The notes: a model not told the origin generated them from the letters alone. Positions 7,239 through 18,323 are shown, counted from the first letter of the stretch. The stretch is 64,000 nt of DNA from Maribacter aquivivus (GCF_900142175.1 NZ_FQZX01000001.1:806001-870000); one strand, 5' to 3'. Program-made: numbers and translations.

Positions 7239-9638
7239 TTATAAACGCTTGCCCTCTTCTGTATTCTTTCTCTTAGAATTATCGCTGATTTTAGTGTTGC
7301 CAAACTTATATCTAAAGCCCAAAACAAACAATCGACTTTCTAACCTTGTGCTCGTTGTGTTTCGTTGGTCAAGATAATTTCTAGTTGAAAATGTATTTCC
7401 ATTATTAAAAACATCTTCAATACCTAAAGAAATACTTGCATCTTTATTCCAAAGAGTTTTTCTAAATGACAACCCTACTTTACTAAAAGATTCGAATGTT
7501 GCATTACCACTAATGTATGGTGATAAATAGGTATAGGTTACATTGGCAAAGAGCGATTCATCTTTAAGAAGGGTAAAGTAGTTGTTGGCACGAATTAAGG
7601 TGGTCCAAGTGGAGTTCTCTACAATTGAATTGGTATTCAAGTCTATAAAGCTGTCTTTGTCTCGATAATGGCTAACTAGAGCATATAGATACCAATACGA
7701 TGTAAGCTCTTTTGACACACTTGCGTCAACGCCATAAAAATAATTAGTTTCTAAATTTATAAATTGAGTTCTTAATGTATTGGCTTCGTTGTCTTGAATA
7801 ATTTGTTGCGCTTGTTCATTAGATTTTCTATTAACAAATAATACTACCTTATAATCGCGGTCATACACATAGTCAAACTGAAAATAATTACTATACGCCG
7901 GTTTTAAATTAGGGTTACCTTCATAGAGAGAATTTGCCGTTAAATAGAACTGAAATGGATTGATGCTGCTGTACCTTGGTCTTGTAATTCTTCGATAATA
8001 TTTTAAATAAAAGGCATTCTTTTCTTTCTTATATGAAAGTGCCATATTAGGAAAAAGTTTAAAATAAGAAGTTGTATTCAAAGAAGCTGACATGTCTAAA
8101 TTCCCTTCGGTATCTGTATACTCTGCTCTAAGTCCAACATTTAATTTCCAACTTTCCCAATTGTTATTCAAACTGACATAGCCTGCATAAATTTGTTCGT
8201 CATAATCAAACAAACCAGATTCTGTAGGGCTTATTCCGTTTACCGAATCATCAAACCCAGATTGCATAATACTCGCTTCAGAATTTATAGTCGCCACTCT
8301 AAAACCTGTTTCCATAACCGTTTGTTTTGTTAGTGGTAGTGAAAGGTCTGTTTGTGCACTAAAAAGATTTATAATTTGATCAGACCCAATATTCAATGTG
8401 TTTTCTGATGTATTCCCTGTAAAGCCTTGTACAATGTTGTTATTCAATACCTGGTTCTGCTTAGAGTCATTATAGGTAAAATGCACATTGGTTGCTAGTT
8501 CTGCTCCTTTATCATTCAATTTATACACCCAATCTAGGTAGTTAGATGTGTTATATGTATCATCTATTAGAACGTTAAGACCGTCAAGTCTAGCAGTTAA
8601 ATCGCCATCGATAGTATTGATATCTGTAATTGAGAAATAATCTGTATTTCCGTTCGGCGATAAACTAGAGGTAGAAGTTATACTTAAGGTATTCTTTTCA
8701 TTTAATTGAACATCTAAAAAGAGATTGATATTGTGACTTTTCTTTTTACTAATTATTTTTTGTTCGGCTGTCCAAATTTCGTTTTCTAGTCCGTTTTCTA
8801 AATAGGTTGTTATATCGGTATATCTCGTCCAGTTTCTGTTGTGGCTAAAGCTATAGTTGGTAGAGAAATCTATCTTTTTTCCTTTAAAAAAATGGTCTGT
8901 TCCTAGCGTATGTTTTGGTAACACCCCTTGTGTATATCTATTAAATACGGCACCATTATACCCAGCAACCAGGTTTTTCTTCATTTTAATATTAATCAGT
9001 AATCCGCCCTCGGCACTGTATTTAGCTGGCGGACTCGTAATTACTTCAATAGCTTCTACATTGCTGGCTGAGCTGCCGGTAAGAAGGTTAATAATATCGC
9101 TTTCTGGTAAATTAACTAGTTTACCATTAATCATCACATTAACATTAGGGCTGCCATTAATGTACAAACGATTATTCATTACCATAACACCGGGGGTGCG
9201 TTTTAGAACATCCCAAATATCACCATCTGAAAGTGCGGTGTTTTCTATACTAAAAATATGACGGTCTGCTAATTGTTCTAATACTGGTTTTTTTTGAGTG
9301 ACTACAACCTCATCTAACTCTTGAGCGCTTTGAAGAATTAAGGGTTTCAGTTCAATGTTTTCTGTAACTGAAATATTAGAGCTCTCTACAGTATTTGCTA
9401 TGTAACTGGCAACTATGTTATAAGTGCTAGAAGTAACAGCTTTAAACTCGTAAAAACCTTGGTCATTTGTGACCGTTCCTTTTATGAATTCACCCTCGCC
9501 GGTTAACAATATTACATTCGCTAAAACAACAGGGTTTTGATTGTCATCTATTACTACACCATTAATAATAAAATCTTGGGTAAACGCTAGGGTAAACGTA
9601 AGACAAAACAGAAGTGTTATATAGAAATTCTTAATCAT
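7239..9638 (-). CDS. outer-membrane beta-barrel protein (TonB-receptor-like), copy 1
   Basis: A 799-residue exported protein: signal peptide (1-20, ending FTQ), a carboxypeptidase-regulatory-like Ig domain (about 24-105, IINGVVIDDNQNPVVLANVIL), a TonB-receptor-like plug (about 110-225, with DGDIWDVLKRTPGVMV and EAIEVITSPPAKYSAEG), then an OMP_b-brl_3-type barrel to the C-terminal FGFRYKFGN strand. The plug looks like that of TonB-dependent transporters, but I see no obvious SusD partner, so substrate is unknown; roles in peptide/metal uptake or signalling are possible. It lies 110 nt downstream of copy 2 in the same direction and shares the same domain order, hence a likely tandem duplication. 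Confidence 0.88.
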   Translation of the reverse strand: MIKNFYITLLFCLTFTLAFTQDFIINGVVIDDNQNPVVLANVILLTGEGEFIKGTVTNDQGFYEFKAVTSSTYNIVASYIANTVESSNISVTENIELKPLILQSAQELDEVVVTQKKPVLEQLADRHIFSIENTALSDGDIWDVLKRTPGVMVMNNRLYINGSPNVNVMINGKLVNLPESDIINLLTGSSASNVEAIEVITSPPAKYSAEGGLLINIKMKKNLVAGYNGAVFNRYTQGVLPKHTLGTDHFFKGKKIDFSTNYSFSHNRNWTRYTDITTYLENGLENEIWTAEQKIISKKKSHNINLFLDVQLNEKNTLSITSTSSLSPNGNTDYFSITDINTIDGDLTARLDGLNVLIDDTYNTSNYLDWVYKLNDKGAELATNVHFTYNDSKQNQVLNNNIVQGFTGNTSENTLNIGSDQIINLFSAQTDLSLPLTKQTVMETGFRVATINSEASIMQSGFDDSVNGISPTESGLFDYDEQIYAGYVSLNNNWESWKLNVGLRAEYTDTEGNLDMSASLNTTSYFKLFPNMALSYKKEKNAFYLKYYRRITRPRYSSINPFQFYLTANSLYEGNPNLKPAYSNYFQFDYVYDRDYKVVLFVNRKSNEQAQQIIQDNEANTLRTQFINLETNYFYGVDASVSKELTSYWYLYALVSHYRDKDSFIDLNTNSIVENSTWTTLIRANNYFTLLKDESLFANVTYTYLSPYISGNATFESFSKVGLSFRKTLWNKDASISLGIEDVFNNGNTFSTRNYLDQRNTTSTRLESRLFVLGFRYKFGNTKISDNSKRKNTEEGKRL

Positions 9639-9748
9639 TTAGTGCACGTATAACACCTAAATGTAGGAAAGTAATATTGAATTATCTTACAGTACTCTTA
9701 ATTTTTTCTTAATAAAAAACAAAAGTTCTGACAGTTAAATAGTTAGCC

Positions 9749-12175
9749 TTAATCAAGGCGTTCGCGTTCTATTTTATCTATATCACGTTGGTTGTCTTCT
9801 AAGCGGAAATTACCAAAATTGTACGTAAAGCCAAACTTTACATATTGGGTTTCTTCGACTGCCAAGTAGCGATTGTTTTGATTTAGGTATTGAGAAGAAC
9901 TGTAAGCGTTATATTTACCCAATAGATCATTTGCACTTACGCTTAATACAGCTCTGTTGTTTAAAAATGATTTTCTTAATCCTACGGTTAAATTTGTAGT
10001 CTCCTCTTGTATATAAGATCCTTCTAACCAACCGGTAAGGTAAACAATACCTAACTCACCCTTAAAGCTACCGTCATTAGAAAGAGTTATATAGTTAGTA
10101 ATATCAATATATGCACCATTAAGTTCATTGGTGTATGAAAATGCATCGCTTTGGGAAGCTATAAAAGTTTCTTCTTCATGAAAAAAAGACATATAACTGT
10201 ACAAATACCAATTATTTGTTATGGACTTACCATAAGTAAAATCTATACCGTAAGAAGTACTTCCTAGTACATTTTGGAAATTATCGGTTAATACAAAATC
10301 AGTGTTGTTTTGAAAAGTAAGATCCGAAATATACCTACCATTGTCTCGATAATAAAAATCAAAATAATACTCTTGATTTAGCGTATAGTTTAAATTAAAA
10401 TTATGAATAAAACTTGGTATCAAATTAGGATTGCCCTCTACAAAAATACGCTCATTACTATATGTTCTAAACGGATTCAAATCTTCGTAACGAGGGCGTT
10501 GAACCTTTCTAGCATAATCAAAAGATAGACTATGGTTCTCATTAATATTATGAAGGATATATAAAGAAGGAAATAATTCAAAATAACTAAGGTCGTTAAT
10601 GCTTGATACATTAACCGATACTCCTGTGCTTTCTGTTTGTTCTGCACGTAAGCCTGTTTTTATGCTCCATTTATCCCAGTCTTTAGAAAGGCTAAAATAA
10701 CCCGCATACACGCTTTCGTCATAGGTATAGTCATCAGATAAATTAGGTATAAATTGTGTACCGTTGTTCTGTAAAAAATAATCCAATCTACTTTCAGAAT
10801 CAATAAAAGAACCTTTTACGCCTGTTTCAAAAAATACACTGCCCAAATAATCAGTATAATCTATTTGAGCGGTCCTTATTTCTATCTGCTGATCGGCAAT
10901 GGTAGAGAAATTAAAATCGCGTAGAAATGAGCCACTAGGTTGAAAATAATCTGAGCTTACATCTTGATTTCGGTCTAAATCAAAATTTGTGTAATGTGCA
11001 TTTATAGTTAAATTTCCTTGGTCTTTAAACTGATGTTTAAAAGTAAGGTCTCCCGAAACATTATGCTTTTGTTCGCTTAAAAAACTGTTTGATGTAAAAA
11101 TTGAATCTAAAACCCCAACATTGTTTTTAATGGTAGTTTCCTGAAAAAAATCAGCATCCTTTTTTGGTTGATACTGTGCGTTGCTTGTTAGGCTTAGCGT
11201 GTTCTTATCATTAAATTCATAATCTACCGACACCCCAGCACTATGGGTATTAGTGCGTATTATTTGATCAAAATCTGTATCCCAAACAGAAGTAATACCG
11301 GTATTATCCATAAAATTGGTATTACTCAAAGTATTCTTAAATTCCTTTTTAGGTGTATAATTATAGCTTGCGTTTACATTTAACTTTTTAGTCTTATAAA
11401 AGTGAGATGTCCCAAAATTGTACTTGGGAAACACCCCTTGCGTATACCCAGCATTTACATTGCCTTTATACCCTACAGATACATTTTTACTGGTAACGAT
11501 ATTTAAAATTGACCCGCCCTCCGCATCATAACTTGCTGGCGGATTATGAATAACCTCAACAGATTTTATATTCTCACCCTGGTAATTTTCTAAAAGACTT
11601 CTAACCTCTTCTGCAGATAATTGAACTTTACGGTTATTGATATAAACTGTAGTGGCTTGATTTCTTACTTTCAGTTCATCATTCATCATAATCACTCCTG
11701 GTGTTTGACGAAGAATGTCCCAAGAACTATTCTGAGAAATAACCGTGTTTTCTACATTGAAAACAATACGGTCAACTTCTCTTTTAACTACAGGTTTGTT
11801 ACTGGTTACAGTCACCTCGTTTAATTGCTCAGCTTCCTGTTCTATGATTAAGGCTCCAATTTTGGTATCCTTTAAAATTTCAAGAGGTAAATTATTAGAG
11901 ACTTGACTAACATATGATGCCTTTAAGAAATAAAGTCCTTCATCAACTTCAGAAAATAAAAAAGTACCATTTTCATCGGCAGAAGTGCCTTTTACCAAAG
12001 TTGAATCTGTAACGGTTAGCAAAAACACAGAAGCAAATGCGATGGGCTCTTGGTATTGATCTTTAACCTCACCTTTTAATTCAAAGGTTTGACTATACCC
12101 AAAATGGGACATACCTATGCAGAAGAGTAAAATAACTGTTAGTAGTTTCAATGGTGACTCGGGGTTGGTAATCAA
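9749..12175 (-). CDS. outer-membrane beta-barrel protein (TonB-receptor-like), copy 2
   Basis: An 808-residue paralogue of the neighbours at 7239 and 15957. Signal peptide ends near FGYSQ; the regulatory-like domain follows (LKGEVKDQYQEPIAFASVFLL), then the plug (SSWDILRQTPGVIMMND, KSVEVIHNPPASYDAEGGS) and a long Asn/Tyr/Ser-rich barrel ending VKFGFTYNFGNFRLED. It is encoded opposite to lepA, which starts 180 bases upstream on the other strand, so the two share a divergent control region. The short C-terminal tail after the last strand (NQRDIDKIERERLD) is charged and also present, in varied form, in the other copies. Confidence 0.88.
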   Translation of the reverse strand: MITNPESPLKLLTVILLFCIGMSHFGYSQTFELKGEVKDQYQEPIAFASVFLLTVTDSTLVKGTSADENGTFLFSEVDEGLYFLKASYVSQVSNNLPLEILKDTKIGALIIEQEAEQLNEVTVTSNKPVVKREVDRIVFNVENTVISQNSSWDILRQTPGVIMMNDELKVRNQATTVYINNRKVQLSAEEVRSLLENYQGENIKSVEVIHNPPASYDAEGGSILNIVTSKNVSVGYKGNVNAGYTQGVFPKYNFGTSHFYKTKKLNVNASYNYTPKKEFKNTLSNTNFMDNTGITSVWDTDFDQIIRTNTHSAGVSVDYEFNDKNTLSLTSNAQYQPKKDADFFQETTIKNNVGVLDSIFTSNSFLSEQKHNVSGDLTFKHQFKDQGNLTINAHYTNFDLDRNQDVSSDYFQPSGSFLRDFNFSTIADQQIEIRTAQIDYTDYLGSVFFETGVKGSFIDSESRLDYFLQNNGTQFIPNLSDDYTYDESVYAGYFSLSKDWDKWSIKTGLRAEQTESTGVSVNVSSINDLSYFELFPSLYILHNINENHSLSFDYARKVQRPRYEDLNPFRTYSNERIFVEGNPNLIPSFIHNFNLNYTLNQEYYFDFYYRDNGRYISDLTFQNNTDFVLTDNFQNVLGSTSYGIDFTYGKSITNNWYLYSYMSFFHEEETFIASQSDAFSYTNELNGAYIDITNYITLSNDGSFKGELGIVYLTGWLEGSYIQEETTNLTVGLRKSFLNNRAVLSVSANDLLGKYNAYSSSQYLNQNNRYLAVEETQYVKFGFTYNFGNFRLEDNQRDIDKIERERLD

Positions 12176-12281
12176 ATCTAGTAAAAAAAACGTTGTAATC
12201 CTTTACAATATATGTAATCCAAACCAATCTATACAACAATAAATAGGTAACTACACTCAAGCTTAGCGCTATAAATTAGAT

Positions 12282-12289
12282 TATATTTG
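12282..12289 (+). promoter_or_regulatory. Bacteroidota -7 element before lepA
   Basis: TATATTTG fits TAnnTTTG exactly. It lies 67 bases before the lepA ATG, giving a leader of about 60 nt. No clear -33 TTG is seen at the standard distance. Confidence 0.45.
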
Positions 12290-12355
12290 CAATTGCTCTT
12301 TAATGCCGGGGCAAGAATCCTGGTATAAATTGGCTTTATTATTACTGTTACCGCT

Positions 12356-14152
12356 ATGAAAAACATTAGAAATTTCTGCATTATTGCACATATTGACCAT
12401 GGTAAAAGTACCCTGGCAGACAGACTGTTAGAGTTTACCGGTTCTGTTACCGATCGAGAGAAAAAGGAACAGTTGCTAGATAGTATGGATCTTGAAAGGG
12501 AGCGTGGTATCACTATAAAAAGTCATGCTATACAAATGGAATACACCTACAAGGGTGAAGAATATATTTTAAATCTAATTGATACACCTGGTCATGTAGA
12601 TTTCTCATATGAGGTTTCTAGATCAATTGCTGCTTGTGAAGGTGCCCTATTGGTTGTAGATGCTGCACAAAGCATTCAGGCACAGACTATTTCTAATTTG
12701 TATTTAGCTTTAGAAAACGACCTTGAAATCATACCTGTTTTAAACAAGGTTGATTTACCAAGTGCCAACCCAGAAGAGGTTACCGATGATATTGTTGATC
12801 TTTTAGGCTGTAAAGCAGAGGAGGTAATACCTGCATCTGCAAAAACCGGTATTGGTATTGAAGAAATATTAAGCGCTATTATTGAACGTATTCCTGCCCC
12901 AACGGGTAACCCAGATGAAGCGTTGCAAGCTTTGGTTTTCGATTCTGTTTACAATCCTTTTAGAGGTGTTGAAACTTATTTTAGAGTTATAAACGGCGAA
13001 ATTAAAAAGGGCCAAAAAATAAAATTTGTAGCAACTGATAAAGACTATTATGCCGATGAGGTTGGTACTTTGAAGTTGACACAAGAGATTAAAAAAAGTG
13101 TTAAGGCTGGTGATGTTGGTTATTTAATAACGGGCATAAAAGATGCGCGCGAAGTTAAAGTAGGTGATACCATAACTGATGCCGCTAACCCTACTAAGAA
13201 TCCAATTGGCGGATTTGAAGACGTTAAACCAATGGTATTTGCAGGTATTTACCCTGTTGATACAGATGAGTTTGAAGAGTTACGTGCTTCAATGGAAAAA
13301 TTGCAGTTAAATGACGCCTCTCTTGTATTTGCTCCAGAAAGTAGTGCTGCCCTAGGTTTCGGATTTAGATGTGGTTTCTTAGGAATGCTACACATGGAGA
13401 TTATTCAAGAACGTCTAGAACGAGAGTTCAATATGACGGTAATTACTACGGTACCCAATGTTAGTTACCATGCATTTACCCGTAAAAATCCTGATACCCC
13501 AATTGTTGTAAACAACCCAACTGATTTACCTGACCCATCTAGTATTGATCATGTTGAAGAACCGTATATAAAAGCTACCATTATTACAAAGTCTGACTTT
13601 GTAGGTAACGTAATGTCTTTATGTATTGAAAAACGTGGCGTAATTACCAATCAAACGTATTTAACTACCGAGCGTGTTGAGCTTAATTTCGACATGCCTT
13701 TGGCAGAAATCGTTTTTGATTTTTATGACCGTTTAAAAACAGTTTCTAAAGGGTATGCCTCTTTCGATTACACTCCTATAGGTATGAGACCTTCTAAATT
13801 AGTACGTGTAGATATTTTGCTAAATGCACAGCCAGTAGATGCTCTTTCTGCTTTACTACATGCTGATAATGCCGTAAATATTGGTAAGAAGATTTGTGCC
13901 AAGCTAAAAGAACTGATACCAAGACAACAGTTTGATATTCCAATTCAGGCTGCCATTGGTGCCAAAATTATCTCTAGAGAGACTACTAAAGCTTTACGTA
14001 AAGATGTAACCGCCAAATGTTATGGTGGTGATATTTCTCGTAAACGTAAACTTCTTGAAAAACAAAAGAAAGGTAAAAAACGTATGCGTCAAGTAGGTAA
14101 TGTTGAAGTGCCACAAGAAGCTTTCATGGCGGTATTGAAATTGAACGACTAA
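12356..14152 (+). CDS. lepA: elongation factor 4 (LepA), ribosome back-translocase GTPase
   Basis: A 598-residue translational GTPase, the standard LepA length. All G motifs are visible: [16 protein letters not shown] (G1), ERGITIKS (G2), DTPGHVD (G3), NKVDLP (G4) and ASAKTG (G5); domain II and III follow, and the LepA-specific C-terminal domain carries [30 protein letters not shown] and [24 protein letters not shown]. It acts on stalled or mistranslocated ribosomes and in 30S biogenesis. It is a lone housekeeping gene set inside the barrel cluster, and its stop lies 8 bases from the convergent regulator gene. Confidence 0.97.
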   Translation: MKNIRNFCIIAHIDHGKSTLADRLLEFTGSVTDREKKEQLLDSMDLERERGITIKSHAIQMEYTYKGEEYILNLIDTPGHVDFSYEVSRSIAACEGALLVVDAAQSIQAQTISNLYLALENDLEIIPVLNKVDLPSANPEEVTDDIVDLLGCKAEEVIPASAKTGIGIEEILSAIIERIPAPTGNPDEALQALVFDSVYNPFRGVETYFRVINGEIKKGQKIKFVATDKDYYADEVGTLKLTQEIKKSVKAGDVGYLITGIKDAREVKVGDTITDAANPTKNPIGGFEDVKPMVFAGIYPVDTDEFEELRASMEKLQLNDASLVFAPESSAALGFGFRCGFLGMLHMEIIQERLEREFNMTVITTVPNVSYHAFTRKNPDTPIVVNNPTDLPDPSSIDHVEEPYIKATIITKSDFVGNVMSLCIEKRGVITNQTYLTTERVELNFDMPLAEIVFDFYDRLKTVSKGYASFDYTPIGMRPSKLVRVDILLNAQPVDALSALLHADNAVNIGKKICAKLKELIPRQQFDIPIQAAIGAKIISRETTKALRKDVTAKCYGGDISRKRKLLEKQKKGKKRMRQVGNVEVPQEAFMAVLKLND

Positions 14153-14160
14153 ATATCAGA

Positions 14161-14925
14161 TTACTCTAACCACTTTCTAAAATCGGAAGTGGTAGAGGTA
14201 CTGGTCATTGCTTTTTCTTTACAACCCTTTACCGTTATAAGTAATCGGTTTTTAAAGTGACTTTCAATCTGCTCTATAAACTCAATATGTACAATTTCGC
14301 TACGGTTGATTCTAAAGAACTTTTGTGGTGGTAATTGCTGCACTAAACTCCCTATAGTTTGAGATATTGGGTGTCTTTTACCCTCTTGGTCAACAGCAAT
14401 ACAAAAATCGCCAGAGGCTTCAATCATACTTATTTCTGAAGTGTTCAATAACTGAATACCATTGGGGCGCTTAATTACAAATCGTTTCTTATAATTATTT
14501 TGATCTTCTTGTAATGCCAGTTTTAAGGCATTAAAAGTGTCGCTGCTTAATTTACTATCATACTCCCCTTGTTTGAAGAGCGATTGATATTTCTCTAAAG
14601 CTTTTATAAAATCTGCATTCGTATATGGTTTTAAGATATAGGCAATACCATTAGTATTAAATGCTTGGAACAAATAATCATCATAAGCGGAGCAAAATAT
14701 TATAGGGCAAGTAACTTCAACCTCATTAAACAAGTCAAAAGAAATCCCATCAAGCAACTTAATATCAGACAAAATTAAGTCGTATGAATTTGCTGCCAAA
14801 AGTGTTTTGCCCTCTACAATAGACCTAGCCCAATGACTTGTTATTTCATCATCAAAAAATGTTTTAAGATGACTTAACAATTTCTGGTATGCAGGTATTT
14901 CATCTTCTAAGATTAAAAGTGTCAT
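14161..14925 (-). CDS. LytTR-family response regulator
   Basis: A 254-residue protein with an N-terminal receiver domain (acidic pair near Glu7/Asp8, phospho-acceptor Asp54 in LILSDIKLLDG, and ILKPY with the switch Lys) and a C-terminal LytTR DNA-binding domain (about 150-250, with IEASGDFCIAVD and FFRINRSEIVHIEFIEQIE). It should activate transcription when phosphorylated by the kinase encoded 10 bases upstream (14936-15943). The pair follows a barrel gene in one operon, so the target may be that barrel or its two paralogues. Confidence 0.92.
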   Translation of the reverse strand: MTLLILEDEIPAYQKLLSHLKTFFDDEITSHWARSIVEGKTLLAANSYDLILSDIKLLDGISFDLFNEVEVTCPIIFCSAYDDYLFQAFNTNGIAYILKPYTNADFIKALEKYQSLFKQGEYDSKLSSDTFNALKLALQEDQNNYKKRFVIKRPNGIQLLNTSEISMIEASGDFCIAVDQEGKRHPISQTIGSLVQQLPPQKFFRINRSEIVHIEFIEQIESHFKNRLLITVKGCKEKAMTSTSTTSDFRKWLE

Positions 14926-14935
14926 ATGCTTCTAA

Positions 14936-15943
14936 TTAGTTGCTTAGTTTAATTATCGGAATTGAAATTTTGTACTCCGTTTCACTTTCCTCTATTGCAG
15001 GTAACTCTTTAGAAAGTAACCGGTATCGAGCTGTTAGGTTTAAAAGCCCCGTGCCTAAACTGTCTTTAGTTTCCGTAAGATTTGATTTTAGATTCATAAC
15101 AGTTAACCTATCTTCATCAATATCTATGACCACATGTACTTTGTTTTCACCATTTACCTTATTGTGCTTTACCACATTTTCTAACAATGCCTGTACAGCG
15201 CCTGTTGGTAAAAATTTGTTCGAAAAATCAATATTCTTATTCACATGAAAATCATAATCATCGCCGAACCGAGTTTGAATCAGGAAGATATAATTCTCTG
15301 CCAAATTCATTTCTTTAGATAGCTCCATTACCTCAGCATCTTTTGTCTGTATTAAATAGCGATAAATTAATGAAAGACGATTTATATATTCTTTTGCCTT
15401 ATCCGTATCACTATCTATTAAGGCATCTAATGTGTTGAGGTTATTAAAAAGAAAATGAGGATCTAATTGTGAACGTAAAAGTTTTAGTTCATTCTCTTTT
15501 TGCTGCTTTTGAATTTCCACGACTTGCGTTTGGCTTTCATAAAACTTCTTCGTTAATAATATTCCCAAGGGAATACCAACATTATCTGCACCAGAAAAAA
15601 GACCATCTAGTAATGCTCTGTGCCAAATAGGATAAGTTCTGCAATCATTTTCACATGACCAATACCCTGCAAGATTCTCAATGAAACCAGTAACGGTCAA
15701 TATTATAATTGCTAAGCTTATCAATAAAAAGTAGTTCGTTTTCTTCAATAAGAAATTTGGCAACAACCAATACATAAACAAACCAATGGCAATAAATGCC
15801 ATTACTATATATGTTGGAATATCAACTATGAATTCTAACGGATCATTACCATAAACATAATATTGCCAAACATTAAAAAGTGATGTTACACCAATAATAA
15901 TACCTAGCAATATAAAGTCTGACCTATTTAGTTTAGTGTTCAT
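14936..15943 (-). CDS. LytS/YehU-type sensor histidine kinase
   Basis: A 335-residue membrane kinase. Four hydrophobic segments fill the first 140 residues (about 10-28, 37-60, 70-95 and 115-135), with no sizeable periplasmic sensor domain. The His_kinase block LRSQLDPHFLFNNLNTLDAL carries the phospho-acceptor His near residue 160; an ATPase region follows with LLENVVKHNKV (N box) and SLGTGLLNLTARY (G box). It is the cognate kinase of the LytTR regulator directly downstream; the barrel gene upstream ends 13 bases before it. Signal might come from the barrel or the membrane itself. Confidence 0.9.
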   Translation of the reverse strand: MNTKLNRSDFILLGIIIGVTSLFNVWQYYVYGNDPLEFIVDIPTYIVMAFIAIGLFMYWLLPNFLLKKTNYFLLISLAIIILTVTGFIENLAGYWSCENDCRTYPIWHRALLDGLFSGADNVGIPLGILLTKKFYESQTQVVEIQKQQKENELKLLRSQLDPHFLFNNLNTLDALIDSDTDKAKEYINRLSLIYRYLIQTKDAEVMELSKEMNLAENYIFLIQTRFGDDYDFHVNKNIDFSNKFLPTGAVQALLENVVKHNKVNGENKVHVVIDIDEDRLTVMNLKSNLTETKDSLGTGLLNLTARYRLLSKELPAIEESETEYKISIPIIKLSN

Positions 15944-15956
15944 ATAATGCTATGTA

Positions 15957-18323
15957 TTAATTATCTTGTTTAATACGGTTTTGTTCGTCCTTTGAAGAGT
16001 TCTCTCGCTTATTGTTTTTTCCGAATTTAGAACCAAAATTATAGTTCAATTGTAAAAATACGTTGTTTCTTGCCCAATTTGAAACCACCGTTGCATCCAC
16101 ATTATCATACTTTACAACCCCATTAAAAGGTCTTTGAATTAACTCTTCTAACTCTAAACTTACTTTTAATTTATCATCAAGAAAGCTTTTGCTAAAAACA
16201 ATATCAATACCGGCCAACCAATCATATTCGATAATGCCCTCTAGCCCGCCAGAAGTATAGTATGTAGATACTTCAGAGTTGATTTCCCATGGCAACTCAT
16301 ATTCAGCTCCTGCAAAACCCGTAAAGCTCCATTTAGACAAGTCTAACATCGGTTCTAAATTCTCAGAGGTATATTCATTATGATTCGCTTGAACGCCTAC
16401 ATAGCCATCTATATTCTCTATAAAATCTAATGGTGCAAAAAAACTAAAACTCCAGTTTTTGTTTTCAGCCAAATTAATCATGGTTCTAGAGGTTTCTGCC
16501 GAAGCATCGTTCTGATTGATGATTTCAAATAATTGATCTGCCGTTTCTCTGTAGTTAATATTGAAAAATGGTTGGTTGTCATAAGTCAAATTAAACTGAT
16601 AACTATTTGTAAACGCAGGTTTTAAATTAGGGTTTCCTTCTTCAAAAGTAAATGGGTCGTAGAAATACACAAAAGAATTAAGTGAGCTGTAAGAAGGTCG
16701 CTGAATACGATAACTGTACGCTAAATTTGCGCTAATTTCATTTGTAATTTTTCTGCTGACACTTGCGCTTGGAAACAGCTTTGATATTTTTCTAGTTCTT
16801 GTCTCGTCTGTAGTTGTTGCTGTACCTTGGGTATCACTTTCTTCCCAACGTAATCCACCAGAGAAGGTCCATTTATCAACCTTTATGTTCATTTTAGAGT
16901 AAAATGCAAGAATAGTTTCATCTACCAAAAACCGATTACTTTCTGCCGGTAGAAACTGAAAAACACCCTCATCATCTTCCGTTAACGATTGTAAGTCACT
17001 GTCTGATTTTACATCAGAAAACTTAGTGCCCGCATTCCATGAAAAATTCTCATTTACAGTTCGCTTAAAATCGATTTTATAGGTATTAATCTTATAAGAA
17101 GCATCTTGAAAATAACGCCTATTATTAAACGGTAATGTGGAGGTCCCTACTTGATATAAGTTATTTTCGTTGTCATAGCTATAGTCCACAAAATTATAAT
17201 CTAGCACTAATTTATTCTTGTCATCTTTGAACTCATAGTACGGATTAACTGTATAGATGCTTCTATTTCTATCAAAACTATTATCTGTAAGTAATGTAAT
17301 GTCTGATGAGGTACTTGATATGGTTGTGTTGTTATTAGATACTCGGTCAGAATCACTATTTACCATTCTACCATTAATACCAATAGAATGTTTGTCTGTT
17401 AAGTAGTAATCCACACCTGCACCAAGATTCGCAATTATGGGGTCAAAAGCAGATTTTGAAGTTTGTTTATACGTTTCATCTAAGACCTTACGTGACAATG
17501 TTAAATCATCTCTTGAAGTTGATTTTCTATACCCTGCGCTTAGTTGCCAATTAAGTTTGTTTTTATAGCTGGCTACGGAAGCACTGGTAGCATACTCAAA
17601 TCTATTCTCGTAACCCACCATTTGTTTTACATTACCGTGCGTACCTAGTTTTACATTATTCTTTAAAATGATGTTTAGAATTGGTCCAGAACCTTCCGCG
17701 TCATACTCAGAACCTGGTTGTTGTATTAACTCTACCTTAGAAATGTTGTCTGCCGGTAAATCTCTCAGTAAACTTGCCGTATCCATATAATCAGTAGTCT
17801 TGCCGTTAATGAGTATTCTAATATTGCCTTGACCTGCATAACTTACATTACCGTTGGTCATTATTATACCCGGTACTTTTTTTACCACGTCTTGAAGATT
17901 GGTGTTCACCATATCTGAATTTTCAAGATCAACTATTAGCTTTTCTGCAGTTTGCTTAATTTGTGGTCGTCTACTTTTTACAACGACTTCATCTAAGTTT
18001 TGTGTTTCTTCGTTCAACGTAAAATTTACTATTAATTCTGATTGAGGTAGTTGAAATTCATCTGATTTTTTAGTTTCAAATCCAAGAACAGATGCCTCTA
18101 TCACATAAGTGCCATTTGCAATATTTTCAAATAAGTAAGCACCAATTTCATTACTAATTACCCCGGTTATAGCTTTTTCTTCACCTACCTCATAAAGAAT
18201 AATATTAGCATAAGGTAACGGCGTTTTTAATGGATCACTGATAGTACCCGTTATAGTGTTTTGAGCGATAGTAACTGCTGTGATGAATAGCGCAACTAAT
18301 AGAATTGTTGATTTTAGTTTCAT
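15957..18323 (-). CDS. outer-membrane beta-barrel protein (TonB-receptor-like), copy 3, operon with LytTR system
   Basis: A 788-residue paralogue of copies 1 and 2: signal peptide ending ITAVTIAQ, regulatory-like domain with TGTISDPLKTPLPYANIIL, plug region with LQDVVKKVPGIIMTN and SKVELIQQPGSEYDAEGSG, then a barrel ending in VFLQLNYNFGSKFG and a charged tail of Lys/Asn/Glu. It is the first gene of a three-gene operon with the sensor kinase and LytTR regulator. The other copies lack an attached regulator, so copy 3 may be the sensor input or main target. Function is not known from sequence. Confidence 0.88.
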   Translation of the reverse strand: MKLKSTILLVALFITAVTIAQNTITGTISDPLKTPLPYANIILYEVGEEKAITGVISNEIGAYLFENIANGTYVIEASVLGFETKKSDEFQLPQSELIVNFTLNEETQNLDEVVVKSRRPQIKQTAEKLIVDLENSDMVNTNLQDVVKKVPGIIMTNGNVSYAGQGNIRILINGKTTDYMDTASLLRDLPADNISKVELIQQPGSEYDAEGSGPILNIILKNNVKLGTHGNVKQMVGYENRFEYATSASVASYKNKLNWQLSAGYRKSTSRDDLTLSRKVLDETYKQTSKSAFDPIIANLGAGVDYYLTDKHSIGINGRMVNSDSDRVSNNNTTISSTSSDITLLTDNSFDRNRSIYTVNPYYEFKDDKNKLVLDYNFVDYSYDNENNLYQVGTSTLPFNNRRYFQDASYKINTYKIDFKRTVNENFSWNAGTKFSDVKSDSDLQSLTEDDEGVFQFLPAESNRFLVDETILAFYSKMNIKVDKWTFSGGLRWEESDTQGTATTTDETRTRKISKLFPSASVSRKITNEISANLAYSYRIQRPSYSSLNSFVYFYDPFTFEEGNPNLKPAFTNSYQFNLTYDNQPFFNINYRETADQLFEIINQNDASAETSRTMINLAENKNWSFSFFAPLDFIENIDGYVGVQANHNEYTSENLEPMLDLSKWSFTGFAGAEYELPWEINSEVSTYYTSGGLEGIIEYDWLAGIDIVFSKSFLDDKLKVSLELEELIQRPFNGVVKYDNVDATVVSNWARNNVFLQLNYNFGSKFGKNNKRENSSKDEQNRIKQDN

